Shown here: in pieces, positions 1 through 6,024 of the stretch
How the letters are laid out: each line of letters starts with the position of its first letter
How positions within the stretch are numbered: the first letter of the stretch is position 1
Assembly: GCA_014376345.1 (NCBI GenBank)
Contig: JACMRS010000237.1
Span: 1-7,402 of the forward strand
DNA: 7,402 nt
From: Bacteroidia bacterium
GTDB lineage: Bacteria > Bacteroidota > Bacteroidia > NS11-12g > UBA955
Reading direction: 5' to 3'
The notes under the pieces: model-generated
Seen by the model: the letters and a program-made list of their open reading frames with translations, nothing else
Told to the model about the DNA's origin: nothing
Databases searched by the model: none
Translations under genes and position numbers: made by a program

Positions 1-140
1 TCACAAATTCTAAAATTCTCTCTTAAATCAGAAATCAAAAAATCAGAAATCAGAAATTCTCTCCTAAAATCTCAAATCACAAATCACAAATCTCAAATCA
101 CAAATCACAAATCCTAAATCCTAAATCCTAAATCAGAAAT
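1..140. repeat. AAAT-ended heptamer array, copy 1
   Basis: Low-complexity DNA made of short words that end in AAAT. From 71 to 140 it parses without remainder into ten 7-bp units of the form CNNAAAT: CTCAAAT then CACAAAT twice (71-91), the same three again (92-112), CCTAAAT three times (113-133), and CAGAAAT (134-140). Bases 1-70 are the same kind of material but less regular, with CAGAAAT, TAAAAT and TCTCTCCTAAAAT-type words. The strand is very poor in G. The array stops 10 bp before the -7 box of the M61 gene, so its last units occupy the region where a -33 element would lie. No ORF of note crosses it. The array may extend beyond the window's left edge. Function unknown. Confidence 0.9.
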
Positions 141-149
141 TCTTTACCC

Positions 150-157
150 TATCTTTG
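150..157 (+). promoter_or_regulatory. Bacteroidota-type -7 box for the M61-fmt unit
   Basis: TATCTTTG matches the Bacteroidota -7 consensus TAnnTTTG and is followed by C, as is common. Twenty bases separate it from the ATG at 178, which implies a leader of roughly 15 nt. No convincing -33 TTG is present, because that stretch is the end of the AAAT-word array. No purine-rich ribosome binding site precedes the ATG, as is usual in this phylum. The promoter probably also serves fmt, since only 11 bp separate the two genes. Confidence 0.65.
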
Positions 158-177
158 CGACTGAAAATTTCAATCAA

Positions 178-1947
178 ATGAAACATATTTTTGTTACTCT
201 TTTTTCTTTATTTACTTTCGTAAACATGCAAGCAGCATCTGTTAATTATTCTATTAATATCAGTAATCCAAATACCCATTATGCAACAGTGACAGTTACT
301 GTAAGCGGTATCAGCGATAAGTTCCTCGATTTTAAAATGCCTGTTTGGGCCCCCGGTTCTTACTTAGTTCGTGAATTTGCAAGAAATGTTGAACAAATTA
401 ATGCTATAGATGCTTCAGGAAATAAATTGCCACTTATAAAGACTGATAAAAATACCTGGAGAGTTACTAATACCGGAAAAAATACTTCGATAACTTTAAG
501 CTATGAACTTTATGCAAATGAACCTTCAGTGCGAACCAGCATTATAGATTCAGACCATGCTTTTCTGCATAACAGCAGCGTTTTTATGTTCGTTAATCAA
601 TATAAAAATTTACCGGGAACAGTCAAACTTATTTACCCCGCAGCATGGAAAAATGCGGCAACAAGCATGGATAAATCTGCTGAAAATACTTTTTCTTTTG
701 CAGATTATGATATTCTTGCAGATTCTCCAATTGAAATTGGTAACCATGAATCTATATTTTTTGAAGTAATGGGTGTGCCACACAAAGCCGTTTTTGTTGG
801 TGCCAACAACTGTGATAAAATTAAGTTTACAGCTGATTTAAAAAAATTATGTGAAACGATGGCTGCAATAGTAGGAGTGCATCCTTCAAAAAATTATACT
901 TTTATTATTCAGAATGTTGAAGAAGGCGGTGGCGGCTTAGAGCATCTTAATAGTTGTACTGTTCAAATGCCGCGCTACAATTATTCTAAACCTGATAAAT
1001 ATCTCTCTTTTCTGGGTTTATGCGCCCACGAGTATTTTCATCTCTGGAACGTGAAACGTATCCGTCCTAAAGCACTCGGACCATTTAATTACAATGCTGA
1101 AAATCACACACACCTGCTTTGGGTTGCCGAAGGTATCACAAGTTATTATGATGAACTTGCTTTGTACAGATCAGGTTATTGGACAAGAGATCAATATCTT
1201 TCTGCGCTTTCATCTGCAATTAATGGTGTTGAAAACCGCTATGGCAGTAAAGTTCAGCCACTTGCCGATGCAAGCTGGGATGCCTGGATAAAAGAATACA
1301 GACCAAATGAAAATTCAATCAATACAACTATTTCTTATTACAGTAAAGGGCAGGTTGTAGCTGCCATGTTGGATATTGAAATTACTGCATCAACAAAAGG
1401 TGCAAAAAACCTTGACGATGTTTTGAAATATCTTTACAAAGAATTTTACCTCAAATCTAATACAGGTTTTACGGATGAAGAATTTACTATAGCAGTTTCT
1501 TTAATAGCCGGAAAAGATATGAAACCATTTATGGATAAAATGATTTTTTCTACCGAAGAGATTGACTACAAAGCCTATTTTGCAATGGTTGGCGCTGTTA
1601 TTACTGATGAAAACTCAGGTAAAGTTAAAGCATGGACAGGTATTAATTCGGAAATAAAAGATGGCCGACTTTTGATTAAATCAATTGAAAAAAATTCACC
1701 TGCTTCTAAAGATGGATTCAGTGTTGGTGATGAAATAATTGCTGTAAATTCCAACAGAATAAAAACTAATCTCGATGATTTTATTAATGAGATTCCTGTT
1801 GGAACACCTGCTAAATTTCTGATTTCAAGAGCGGGATTAATTAAAGAAATTACTTTAACAACTGAAGCAGGTAAAGCTAAAAAATACGTTATTAAAATAG
1901 ATAGTGAAGGCAATGCAGCTCTCAATAAATGGCTTTCAAAAAACTGA
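178..1947 (+). CDS. secreted M61-family metallopeptidase with PDZ domain
   Basis: Predicted exported zinc aminopeptidase of the M61 (glycyl aminopeptidase-like) family, acting in the periplasm or at the cell surface. The 589-residue length is normal for the family. Residues 1-20 form a signal peptide (Lys2, then a hydrophobic stretch, ending near Ala19-Ala20); there is no lipobox cysteine. An N-terminal beta-rich domain comes first. The M61 hallmark GGGGLEH follows at about 250-256, then the zinc site HEYFH (His284, Glu285, His288) and the WNVKRIRP stretch. Glu318 in WVAEG is the likely third zinc ligand. A C-terminal PDZ domain spans roughly residues 480-565, with a GDEIIAVN motif. All catalytic residues are present, so the enzyme looks active. 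The ATG at 178 is chosen because the signal peptide begins there and a -7 box lies just upstream. It is probably co-transcribed with fmt. The natural substrate is unknown; family members prefer N-terminal Gly or Ala. Confidence 0.93.
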   Translation: MKHIFVTLFSLFTFVNMQAASVNYSINISNPNTHYATVTVTVSGISDKFLDFKMPVWAPGSYLVREFARNVEQINAIDASGNKLPLIKTDKNTWRVTNTGKNTSITLSYELYANEPSVRTSIIDSDHAFLHNSSVFMFVNQYKNLPGTVKLIYPAAWKNAATSMDKSAENTFSFADYDILADSPIEIGNHESIFFEVMGVPHKAVFVGANNCDKIKFTADLKKLCETMAAIVGVHPSKNYTFIIQNVEEGGGGLEHLNSCTVQMPRYNYSKPDKYLSFLGLCAHEYFHLWNVKRIRPKALGPFNYNAENHTHLLWVAEGITSYYDELALYRSGYWTRDQYLSALSSAINGVENRYGSKVQPLADASWDAWIKEYRPNENSINTTISYYSKGQVVAAMLDIEITASTKGAKNLDDVLKYLYKEFYLKSNTGFTDEEFTIAVSLIAGKDMKPFMDKMIFSTEEIDYKAYFAMVGAVITDENSGKVKAWTGINSEIKDGRLLIKSIEKNSPASKDGFSVGDEIIAVNSNRIKTNLDDFINEIPVGTPAKFLISRAGLIKEITLTTEAGKAKKYVIKIDSEGNAALNKWLSKN

Positions 1948-1958
1948 TAAATTAATTC

Positions 1959-2912
1959 ATGTATTCAGATAATAACATAAAGGTAAATAAAGAAGATCTG
2001 AGAATTATATTCTTTGGAACTCCTGCTTTTGCTGTTGCGTCTCTGAATTCAATTATAGAGGCAGGTTATAATGTTGTAGCTGTTGTAACTGCTGCTGATA
2101 AGCCTGCAGGTCGTGGTATGCAGCTGCAAATGTCTGCTGTAAAAGAGTGTGCATTAATTCATCATCTTCCTGTTCTGCAACCTGCAAATCAAAAGTCACC
2201 TGAATTTTTAGAAACCCTGAAAAGTTTTAATGCCAACTTGCAGATTGTAATTGCATTTCGAATGATGCCCGAAGTTGTTTGGAGTATGCCACAATTAGGA
2301 ACATTCAATCTTCATGCAAGTTTGTTGCCGCAATACAGAGGTGCAGCACCAATTAACTGGGCGATTATAAATGGAGAAGAAAAAACGGGGGTAACTACCT
2401 TTTTCCTGAAACATGAAATTGATACCGGTAATATTCTTTTGCAGGAAGAAGTAATTATAAATAAAATTGATAATGCAGGAACACTGCATGATAAACTGAT
2501 GCTGGCAGGGGCAAAGCTGGTAGTTAAAACGCTTGATGCTATTACTGATGGTGCAGTTTTAGAAACAGAACAGAAATCGCATATATATGCGAAGCATGCT
2601 CCTAAGATATTTAAACCAGATTGCGAAATCACCTGGAATATGAGTGCTTCAGACACGTTAAATAAAGTTCGTGGATTGTCACCCTATCCGGGAGCATTTG
2701 CATTTGTTAAAAGCGTTAAAATGAAGATTCTGGAGGCAGAGGTTTCAGATAATGTTGATTTAAATGCAGGTGAAATATCTACTGACGGCAAAACATTTTT
2801 AGATGTTGGTTGCTCAACCGGTGCTTTGCGAATTTTAAAATTACAAGCTGAAGGTAAGAAAGTAATGGGTGTTGCAGAATATCTGCGAGGTCATGCTAAT
2901 GCTTTGAAATAA
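1959..2912 (+). CDS. fmt: methionyl-tRNA formyltransferase
   Basis: Transfers the formyl group of 10-formyl-tetrahydrofolate to Met-tRNA(fMet) in the cytoplasm, making the initiator tRNA for translation. The 317 residues match the usual length of about 315. The Rossmann-like start is LRIIFFGTPAFAV (residues 14-26). The catalytic Asn-His-Asp set is visible as Asn117 and His119 in FNLHASLLPQYRGAAPI and Asp155 in EIDTGNIL, with the same spacing (2 and 36) as Asn106/His108/Asp144 of the E. coli enzyme. The C-terminal tRNA-binding domain starts near residue 210 and contains RGLSPYPGA. The AFRMMPE segment before the active site is, as I recall, typical of Bacteroidota Fmt. About ten extra residues precede the usual start, but there is no closer ATG or GTG in frame. 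The gene lies 11 bp after the M61 gene, so it is likely in one operon with it. Its last 17 bases overlap the 3' end of the opposing tlpA-like gene. Confidence 0.97.
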   Translation: MYSDNNIKVNKEDLRIIFFGTPAFAVASLNSIIEAGYNVVAVVTAADKPAGRGMQLQMSAVKECALIHHLPVLQPANQKSPEFLETLKSFNANLQIVIAFRMMPEVVWSMPQLGTFNLHASLLPQYRGAAPINWAIINGEEKTGVTTFFLKHEIDTGNILLQEEVIINKIDNAGTLHDKLMLAGAKLVVKTLDAITDGAVLETEQKSHIYAKHAPKIFKPDCEITWNMSASDTLNKVRGLSPYPGAFAFVKSVKMKILEAEVSDNVDLNAGEISTDGKTFLDVGCSTGALRILKLQAEGKKVMGVAEYLRGHANALK

Positions 2913-3393
2913 GTTCTCTTACTTCTTCATTGTTCCAATTATAACCTTCGAGTTTACTCTTAATCACATTTCCTTCTTTATCTAATAAATAAGTGGTTGG
3001 AAAAACATTGACTCCGGTTGATTTTAAAGATTTTGCTGATTGGTAGAAATCAAGTCCGGGAGCAAATTTTAGTTTAAATTTTTCTGTTTTTTCTATGCCT
3101 TCATCTGTAACAAATATTACTTTCAGGTTTTCGTTTCCTGCCCAGTTTTGCAATTCTATTATATCAGGAATTTCCTGAATACAGCTGCCACACCAGGTTT
3201 GGAAATAGCTTATTAATACAAAGTTTCCTTTAAAATCAGAAATTGAAATATTGATGCCGTTTTCATTAATCAGTTTTGTTTCATAAGCAGGTAAGGTTGG
3301 TGCCAGTTTATAATTTATCAGATACCATGACAATGCAAATGCGGCGCAGGCAATAATAGTAGCCCGAAGGATGTGTTTTTTCTTAATCATCAT
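2896..3393 (-). CDS. membrane-anchored TlpA-like thioredoxin-fold protein
   Basis: Thiol-disulfide oxidoreductase of the TlpA/ResA/AhpC-TSA type, probably tethered to the inner membrane with its redox domain in the periplasm. A basic N-terminus (IKKKHILR) precedes a single hydrophobic segment, followed by a thioredoxin fold. Numbered from the upstream ATG at 3417, the active site is FQTWCGSC with Cys76 and Cys79. The cis-proline is Pro140 in VFPTTYLLD. The central pair is GS rather than the GP most common in thioredoxin-like proteins. Three in-frame ATGs compete: 3417, 3393 and 3390. I chose 3393 because it gives a compact signal-anchor N-terminus and only 11 bp of overlap with the upstream acyltransferase gene; the 3417 start would overlap it by 35 bp and add eight residues. 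Translational coupling to that gene is likely. The stop overlaps fmt by 17 bp. The client protein is unknown. Confidence 0.88.
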   Translation of the reverse strand: MMIKKKHILRATIIACAAFALSWYLINYKLAPTLPAYETKLINENGINISISDFKGNFVLISYFQTWCGSCIQEIPDIIELQNWAGNENLKVIFVTDEGIEKTEKFKLKFAPGLDFYQSAKSLKSTGVNVFPTTYLLDKEGNVIKSKLEGYNWNNEEVRELISKH

Positions 3394-4591
3394 TTTGATT
3401 GTTTTCTGCTTCAGCAACTAGTACTTCTTTAAAAGGATTTCTGCTTTTCCATTCATCTCCAACATTGCTGTTAAAGTATTTATTAAAAAATGAAAATGCT
3501 AGTGAAGCCAGTCCTTTTTTTACTTTAATATAATTGTGAATTTCAATAGGAATAGCTCCTGCACTGGCTTTAGCTTCACGGGCAGTTCTTCCAAGTTCTA
3601 TCATTTTATACCCTTTCAATATAGCTTGTTTAATACCATCAAACAAAATGTTAAAATATAAATTATGCTCGTGGTTATATTTGTAACTCAAACCAATATA
3701 ATGTACTTCCATGTGGTTATCATAAAAAAGCATTGAGTTAAATCCAATCATCTCATCATCTTTAAAATAGCCTGTCAAACTGAATTTTTCACCGTAAAAC
3801 CTTTTCATTTCAATGAAATAATTTTCATTAAGCAACCCCATTCTGATGGTTTGTTTTTCTGCTACTTCCAGATAAAGTGCAACTACAGTTTTGGCGTGTT
3901 CTGCAATTTCAACTTCCGAAAGTTCTTTAGTTGAAATTCCTTCAAATGATTTTATAATTTTTTTAGCGCGTTTTAAATATTTGCGACTCAAACTGTTTGT
4001 GTAGTCATCAAAAGACTTCCATTCATTTCGGATGTTTAATTCCATGGTAATGTCGTCGTAAAAAGGTGCATAGCGCCTCGATTGTACCATCAATGGATCA
4101 ATTGATTGCTCGCAATCTTTTAGAAGAATTCCATAAAATTCAGTTTTATCCGGATTTGATTTATTGTAATCATTCAGAATATCAAGTGCCAGACAATTGT
4201 CTTTTTCATCTTTAAAATAAAACCCCTGAAAATTAATCCGGAATAAATTACCGCAAATGAGAAGATTAAGATGTTGTTTCAAAACAAAATTACGAATCAG
4301 AAAAAACATTGGTTTTTCAAGGGCAAGACTGTTGAAATGTTTGCTGTTAAAGTCGAGAATCTGAAAATAAAAAACGCCACAGGGCTTATCATTTTTAAAA
4401 ACAAACAAATATCTGAATGTAACATCTTCCGGCTTTCCTCTCTCAATAGATTTAAGCTGGTCAGATTTCAAATGGTGATTTTGCGGAAGTACTGCGTCCC
4501 ATTCAAAAGCAATTTCATCAAGATTTTCATAAGCGTTTAGCTTATAGCCTTTGGAAGCATGGCAGGTTTCTATAATTTTACAAAAGCTCAC
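3383..4591 (-). CDS. FemAB/GNAT-like N-acyltransferase, specific role unknown
   Basis: A 402-residue cytosolic protein with no signal peptide or clear membrane segment, resembling the FemAB-like / double-GNAT acyltransferases (Acetyltransf_6 or COG3146 type). Two similar strand-turn-strand elements suggest two GNAT-like halves: FRYLFVFKNDKPCGVFYF near residues 60-77 and FSLTGYFKDDEMIGFNSM near 270-287. Between them is a basic helix, RKYLKRAKKIIKS (about 200-213). The most conserved-looking stretch is IELGRTAREAKASAGAIP, near 325-343, where such enzymes often carry an acceptor or cofactor-binding loop. The start is GTG at 4591: it lies 17 nt after a good -7 box, and no ATG occurs in the N-terminal region. 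The stop overlaps the start of the tlpA-like gene, so the two probably form one unit. Substrate unknown; family members transfer amino acids or acyl groups to cell-wall precursors, lipids or small molecules. Family assignment comes from pattern alone. Confidence 0.65.
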   Translation of the reverse strand: MSFCKIIETCHASKGYKLNAYENLDEIAFEWDAVLPQNHHLKSDQLKSIERGKPEDVTFRYLFVFKNDKPCGVFYFQILDFNSKHFNSLALEKPMFFLIRNFVLKQHLNLLICGNLFRINFQGFYFKDEKDNCLALDILNDYNKSNPDKTEFYGILLKDCEQSIDPLMVQSRRYAPFYDDITMELNIRNEWKSFDDYTNSLSRKYLKRAKKIIKSFEGISTKELSEVEIAEHAKTVVALYLEVAEKQTIRMGLLNENYFIEMKRFYGEKFSLTGYFKDDEMIGFNSMLFYDNHMEVHYIGLSYKYNHEHNLYFNILFDGIKQAILKGYKMIELGRTAREAKASAGAIPIEIHNYIKVKKGLASLAFSFFNKYFNSNVGDEWKSRNPFKEVLVAEAENNQNDD

Positions 4592-4608
4592 AAAATAATT
4601 GTTTCACG

Positions 4609-4616
4609 CAAAAGTA
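4609..4616 (-). promoter_or_regulatory. -7 box for the acyltransferase-tlpA unit
   Basis: On the minus strand this reads TACTTTTG followed by C, a full match to TAnnTTTG. Seventeen bases separate it from the GTG at 4591, giving an expected leader of about 12 nt. This supports the GTG as the true start. The 115-bp gap to the thioesterase gene (4592-4706) holds this promoter; I see no convincing hairpin terminator in it, only AT-rich sequence. Confidence 0.6.
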
Positions 4617-4706
4617 GCATAATTGAAAAATTATGAAAATTATATTTTACGAAATGACTTAAAACGGAGATAAATGATACTTAATGCAAAATAAATTTAC
4701 AAGATT

Positions 4707-5225
4707 TTAATCTACGACAAACAAAGCTTTTAATTCAGAAGCATCCTCAGGCTTCATTTTACCTGCCATAACAAGTCTTACCTGCCTTCTTCTGAGAGCT
4801 CCTTCAAATTTATTTATTTCTTCTTCTGTTTCAGGAATAGTAGCCGGAACTGACACAGCTTTGCTGCGTGAATCTATCGCTACAAAAGTATAATATGCAT
4901 CGTTACAAAGGTATTTTTCACCTCTTGGTATGTTGTGGGCGTAAACCTTAATATAGATTTCCATAGAAGAACTGAATGCTCTGGAAACATAAGCTTCAAG
5001 GGTTACCACATTTCCAAGATGAATCGCTTCTTTAAACGAAACACCATCAACACTGGCAGTAACCACGTTGCTGTTGCTGTGTTTTTGAGCGCATATTGCT
5101 GCCACCACGTCCATCCATTGCAGCAATCTTCCACCAAACATATTGCCCAAAGCATTTGTGTCGTTGGGCAAAACAAGCTCATTCATAATAGTGAAAGATT
5201 CTTTAGGTGTTTTTGAAATAGTCAT
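4707..5225 (-). CDS. hotdog-fold acyl-CoA thioesterase
   Basis: Hydrolyses acyl-CoA esters to free acid and CoA in the cytoplasm; belongs to the ACOT/BACH-YciA type of hotdog thioesterases. The 172-residue length fits a single-hotdog bacterial member, which assembles into oligomers to form its active sites. The signature is VLPNDTNALGNMFGGRLLQWMD: Asn24 and Asp39 occupy the positions of the two catalytic residues described for this family, and GGRLLQWMD (31-39) begins the central helix. A second conserved stretch, VTASVDGVSFKEAIHLGNVV, follows near residues 55-74. A charged C-terminal tail (residues 134-160) is typical of the bacterial and ACOT7-like members. The ATG at 5225 is preferred over the internal ATG at 5186 because homologues share the KTPKES.T.M lead-in before ELVLPND. 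It has its own -7 box, unusually close. Chain-length preference cannot be read from the sequence. Confidence 0.93.
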   Translation of the reverse strand: MTISKTPKESFTIMNELVLPNDTNALGNMFGGRLLQWMDVVAAICAQKHSNSNVVTASVDGVSFKEAIHLGNVVTLEAYVSRAFSSSMEIYIKVYAHNIPRGEKYLCNDAYYTFVAIDSRSKAVSVPATIPETEEEINKFEGALRRRQVRLVMAGKMKPEDASELKALFVVD

Positions 5226-5230
5226 TGCAG

Positions 5231-5238
5231 CAAAGGTA
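5231..5238 (-). promoter_or_regulatory. -7 box almost touching the thioesterase ATG
   Basis: The minus strand reads TACCTTTG then C, matching TAnnTTTG. Only five bases lie between it and the ATG at 5225. Since transcription in Bacteroidota starts a few bases after this box, the mRNA would begin at or within about 3 nt of the start codon. No clear -33 TTG is present in the AT-rich upstream sequence. Confidence 0.55.
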
Positions 5239-5286
5239 AGTAGTTATTAAATTAAATGTTCTGCTAAAAGAAAGTATGAAATGTAA

Positions 5287-5703
5287 CTATTTATTTTGGC
5301 GGAACAAAGACATAGCGCTTCTAGTCGAAATAAAGCTGGCCTTAAAAGTCATCGGCGTTTTTCCTGGATCATTATTTATAAGGGTAATCAGCAACATGTT
5401 TTCAGGGTCGTAAATGTATTTATAGGAAACTATTTTGTAAGAGCCGTTAATTAAATAATTAATTTTAAATTCATTGTTCTCAATCCATATTACAGGATAT
5501 GGCCTGGAAACTGCTGTATCTGCTGACTTTATTCTTACAAAGTTCATTTCTTTAAGGTCGTTTAAAGATGAATCTGTAAAATGCCAAGTAGCAGCCCATT
5601 TTGATATTTTTAAATTCTCAGCAAGATCTATATGGGTCGGTTGTGATAGCAAATTACCTGTTTTTAAAATAAGGAGTAAAAGAAATGTGATAAGTTTTTT
5701 CAT
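5287..5703 (-). CDS. small secreted protein of unknown function
   Basis: I do not recognise the family. The 138-residue product starts with a signal peptide: MKK, then a Leu/Ile-rich core (residues 4-13), then KTGNLLS with likely cleavage between Ser20 and Gln21, a site type frequent in Bacteroidota. There is no lipobox cysteine, so the mature part of about 118 residues would be periplasmic or released. It contains no cysteine, is rich in aromatic and alternating hydrophobic residues (WAATWHF near 37-43, then YPVIWIENNEFKINYLI near 68-84), and looks like a small beta-sandwich or barrel. It ends in a basic RQNK. The signal peptide begins exactly at the ATG at 5703, just downstream of a -7 box, which supports both the start and the reality of the gene. 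The 61-bp gap to the thioesterase gene holds that gene's promoter, so it appears to be a single-gene unit. Confidence 0.75.
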   Translation of the reverse strand: MKKLITFLLLLILKTGNLLSQPTHIDLAENLKISKWAATWHFTDSSLNDLKEMNFVRIKSADTAVSRPYPVIWIENNEFKINYLINGSYKIVSYKYIYDPENMLLITLINNDPGKTPMTFKASFISTRSAMSLFRQNK

Positions 5704-5707
5704 ATAC

Positions 5708-5715
5708 CAAAGATA
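5708..5715 (-). promoter_or_regulatory. -7 box 4 nt from the ATG of the secreted protein gene
   Basis: The minus strand reads TATCTTTG, a full match to TAnnTTTG, with four bases between it and the ATG at 5703. This implies a leaderless or nearly leaderless transcript. The 86 bp between the box and the AAAT-word array (5716-5801) are AT-rich with no ORF. They contain a separated AAGCTTAT/ATAAGCTT pair that I consider weak. Confidence 0.55.
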
Positions 5716-5801
5716 AGCAAATTATAAGAATTCTGTTAAAGCTTATACATTCGGAAATTTTCATCTTTAATCAGTAGATTGAGATGATAAGCTTGTTATT
5801 A

Positions 5802-5962
5802 CACAAATCACAAATTTCCTCAAATCTTCTCAAATCACAAATCTAAAATCACAAATGTCCTCAAATCTAAAATCACAAATCACAAATCTCCTCAAATCAC
5901 AAATCACAAATTTCCTCAAATCTCCTCAAATCACAAATCACAAATCTCCTCAAATCTCAAAT
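5802..5962. repeat. AAAT-ended heptamer/decamer array, copy 2
   Basis: All 161 bp parse without remainder into 20 words ending in AAAT: thirteen 7-mers (CACAAAT ten times, CTAAAAT twice, CTCAAAT once) and seven 10-mers of the form NTYCTCAAAT. A 24-bp higher-order unit (two CACAAAT plus one 10-mer) recurs at 5802, 5874, 5898 and 5932, differing only at the second base group of the 10-mer (TTC or CTC). Copies at 5874 and 5898 are in direct tandem. The plus strand holds a single G (5857) between 5796 and 5966, so the strand bias is extreme. This array fills most of the gene-free stretch 5704-6024; the remainder is the promoter of the leftward gene and the left end of the insertion sequence. It is not CRISPR: there are no unique spacers. 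Confidence 0.93.
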
Positions 5963-5971
5963 CTCTGTGCT

Positions 5972-5995
5972 TGCCTGATATACGTTGACCGTTTT
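5972..5995 (+). repeat. left terminal inverted repeat (IRL)
   Basis: Begins TGCCTGA and ends GTTGACCGTTTT. It matches the reverse complement of 7318-7341 at 22 of 24 positions. The match stops cleanly on both sides, which sets the ends of the element. The TTGACC inside it could serve as an outward or inward -35-like element for orfA, but no matching -10 or -7 box is evident. Confidence 0.9.
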
Positions 5996-6024
5996 TAAGG
6001 ATTAAAATCATTAAAAACAAACAT

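Noticed and set aside
1575..1925. 116-residue minus-strand ORF inside the M61 gene
   Set aside because: Antisense shadow of a well-supported gene; no promoter, signal or family motif.
2312..2656. 114-residue minus-strand ORF inside fmt
   Set aside because: Antisense shadow of fmt, whose catalytic motifs are intact across this stretch.
4592..4706. Search for an intrinsic terminator or small RNA after the thioesterase gene
   Set aside because: Only AT-rich sequence with weak, ambiguous pairing; nothing supports a hairpin followed by a T-run.
5474..5716. 80-residue plus-strand ORF opposite the secreted protein gene
   Set aside because: The opposing gene has a signal peptide and a -7 box; this ORF has neither and no recognisable motif.
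5739..5794. Inverted pair AAGCTTAT / ATAAGCTT as a terminator or operator
   Set aside because: Only 8 bp with a palindromic core, arms about 40 bp apart, AT-rich surroundings and no T-run; likely chance.
5802..5962. Possible CRISPR array because of regular short repeats
   Set aside because: Repeat units are 7-10 bp, there are no unique spacers between them, and no cas genes are nearby.
5985..6013. Sigma70-like promoter TTGACC with a -10-like TCATTA, reading into orfA
   Set aside because: The -10 match is poor, and genes here otherwise use TAnnTTTG boxes; noted only as a possibility in the left repeat.
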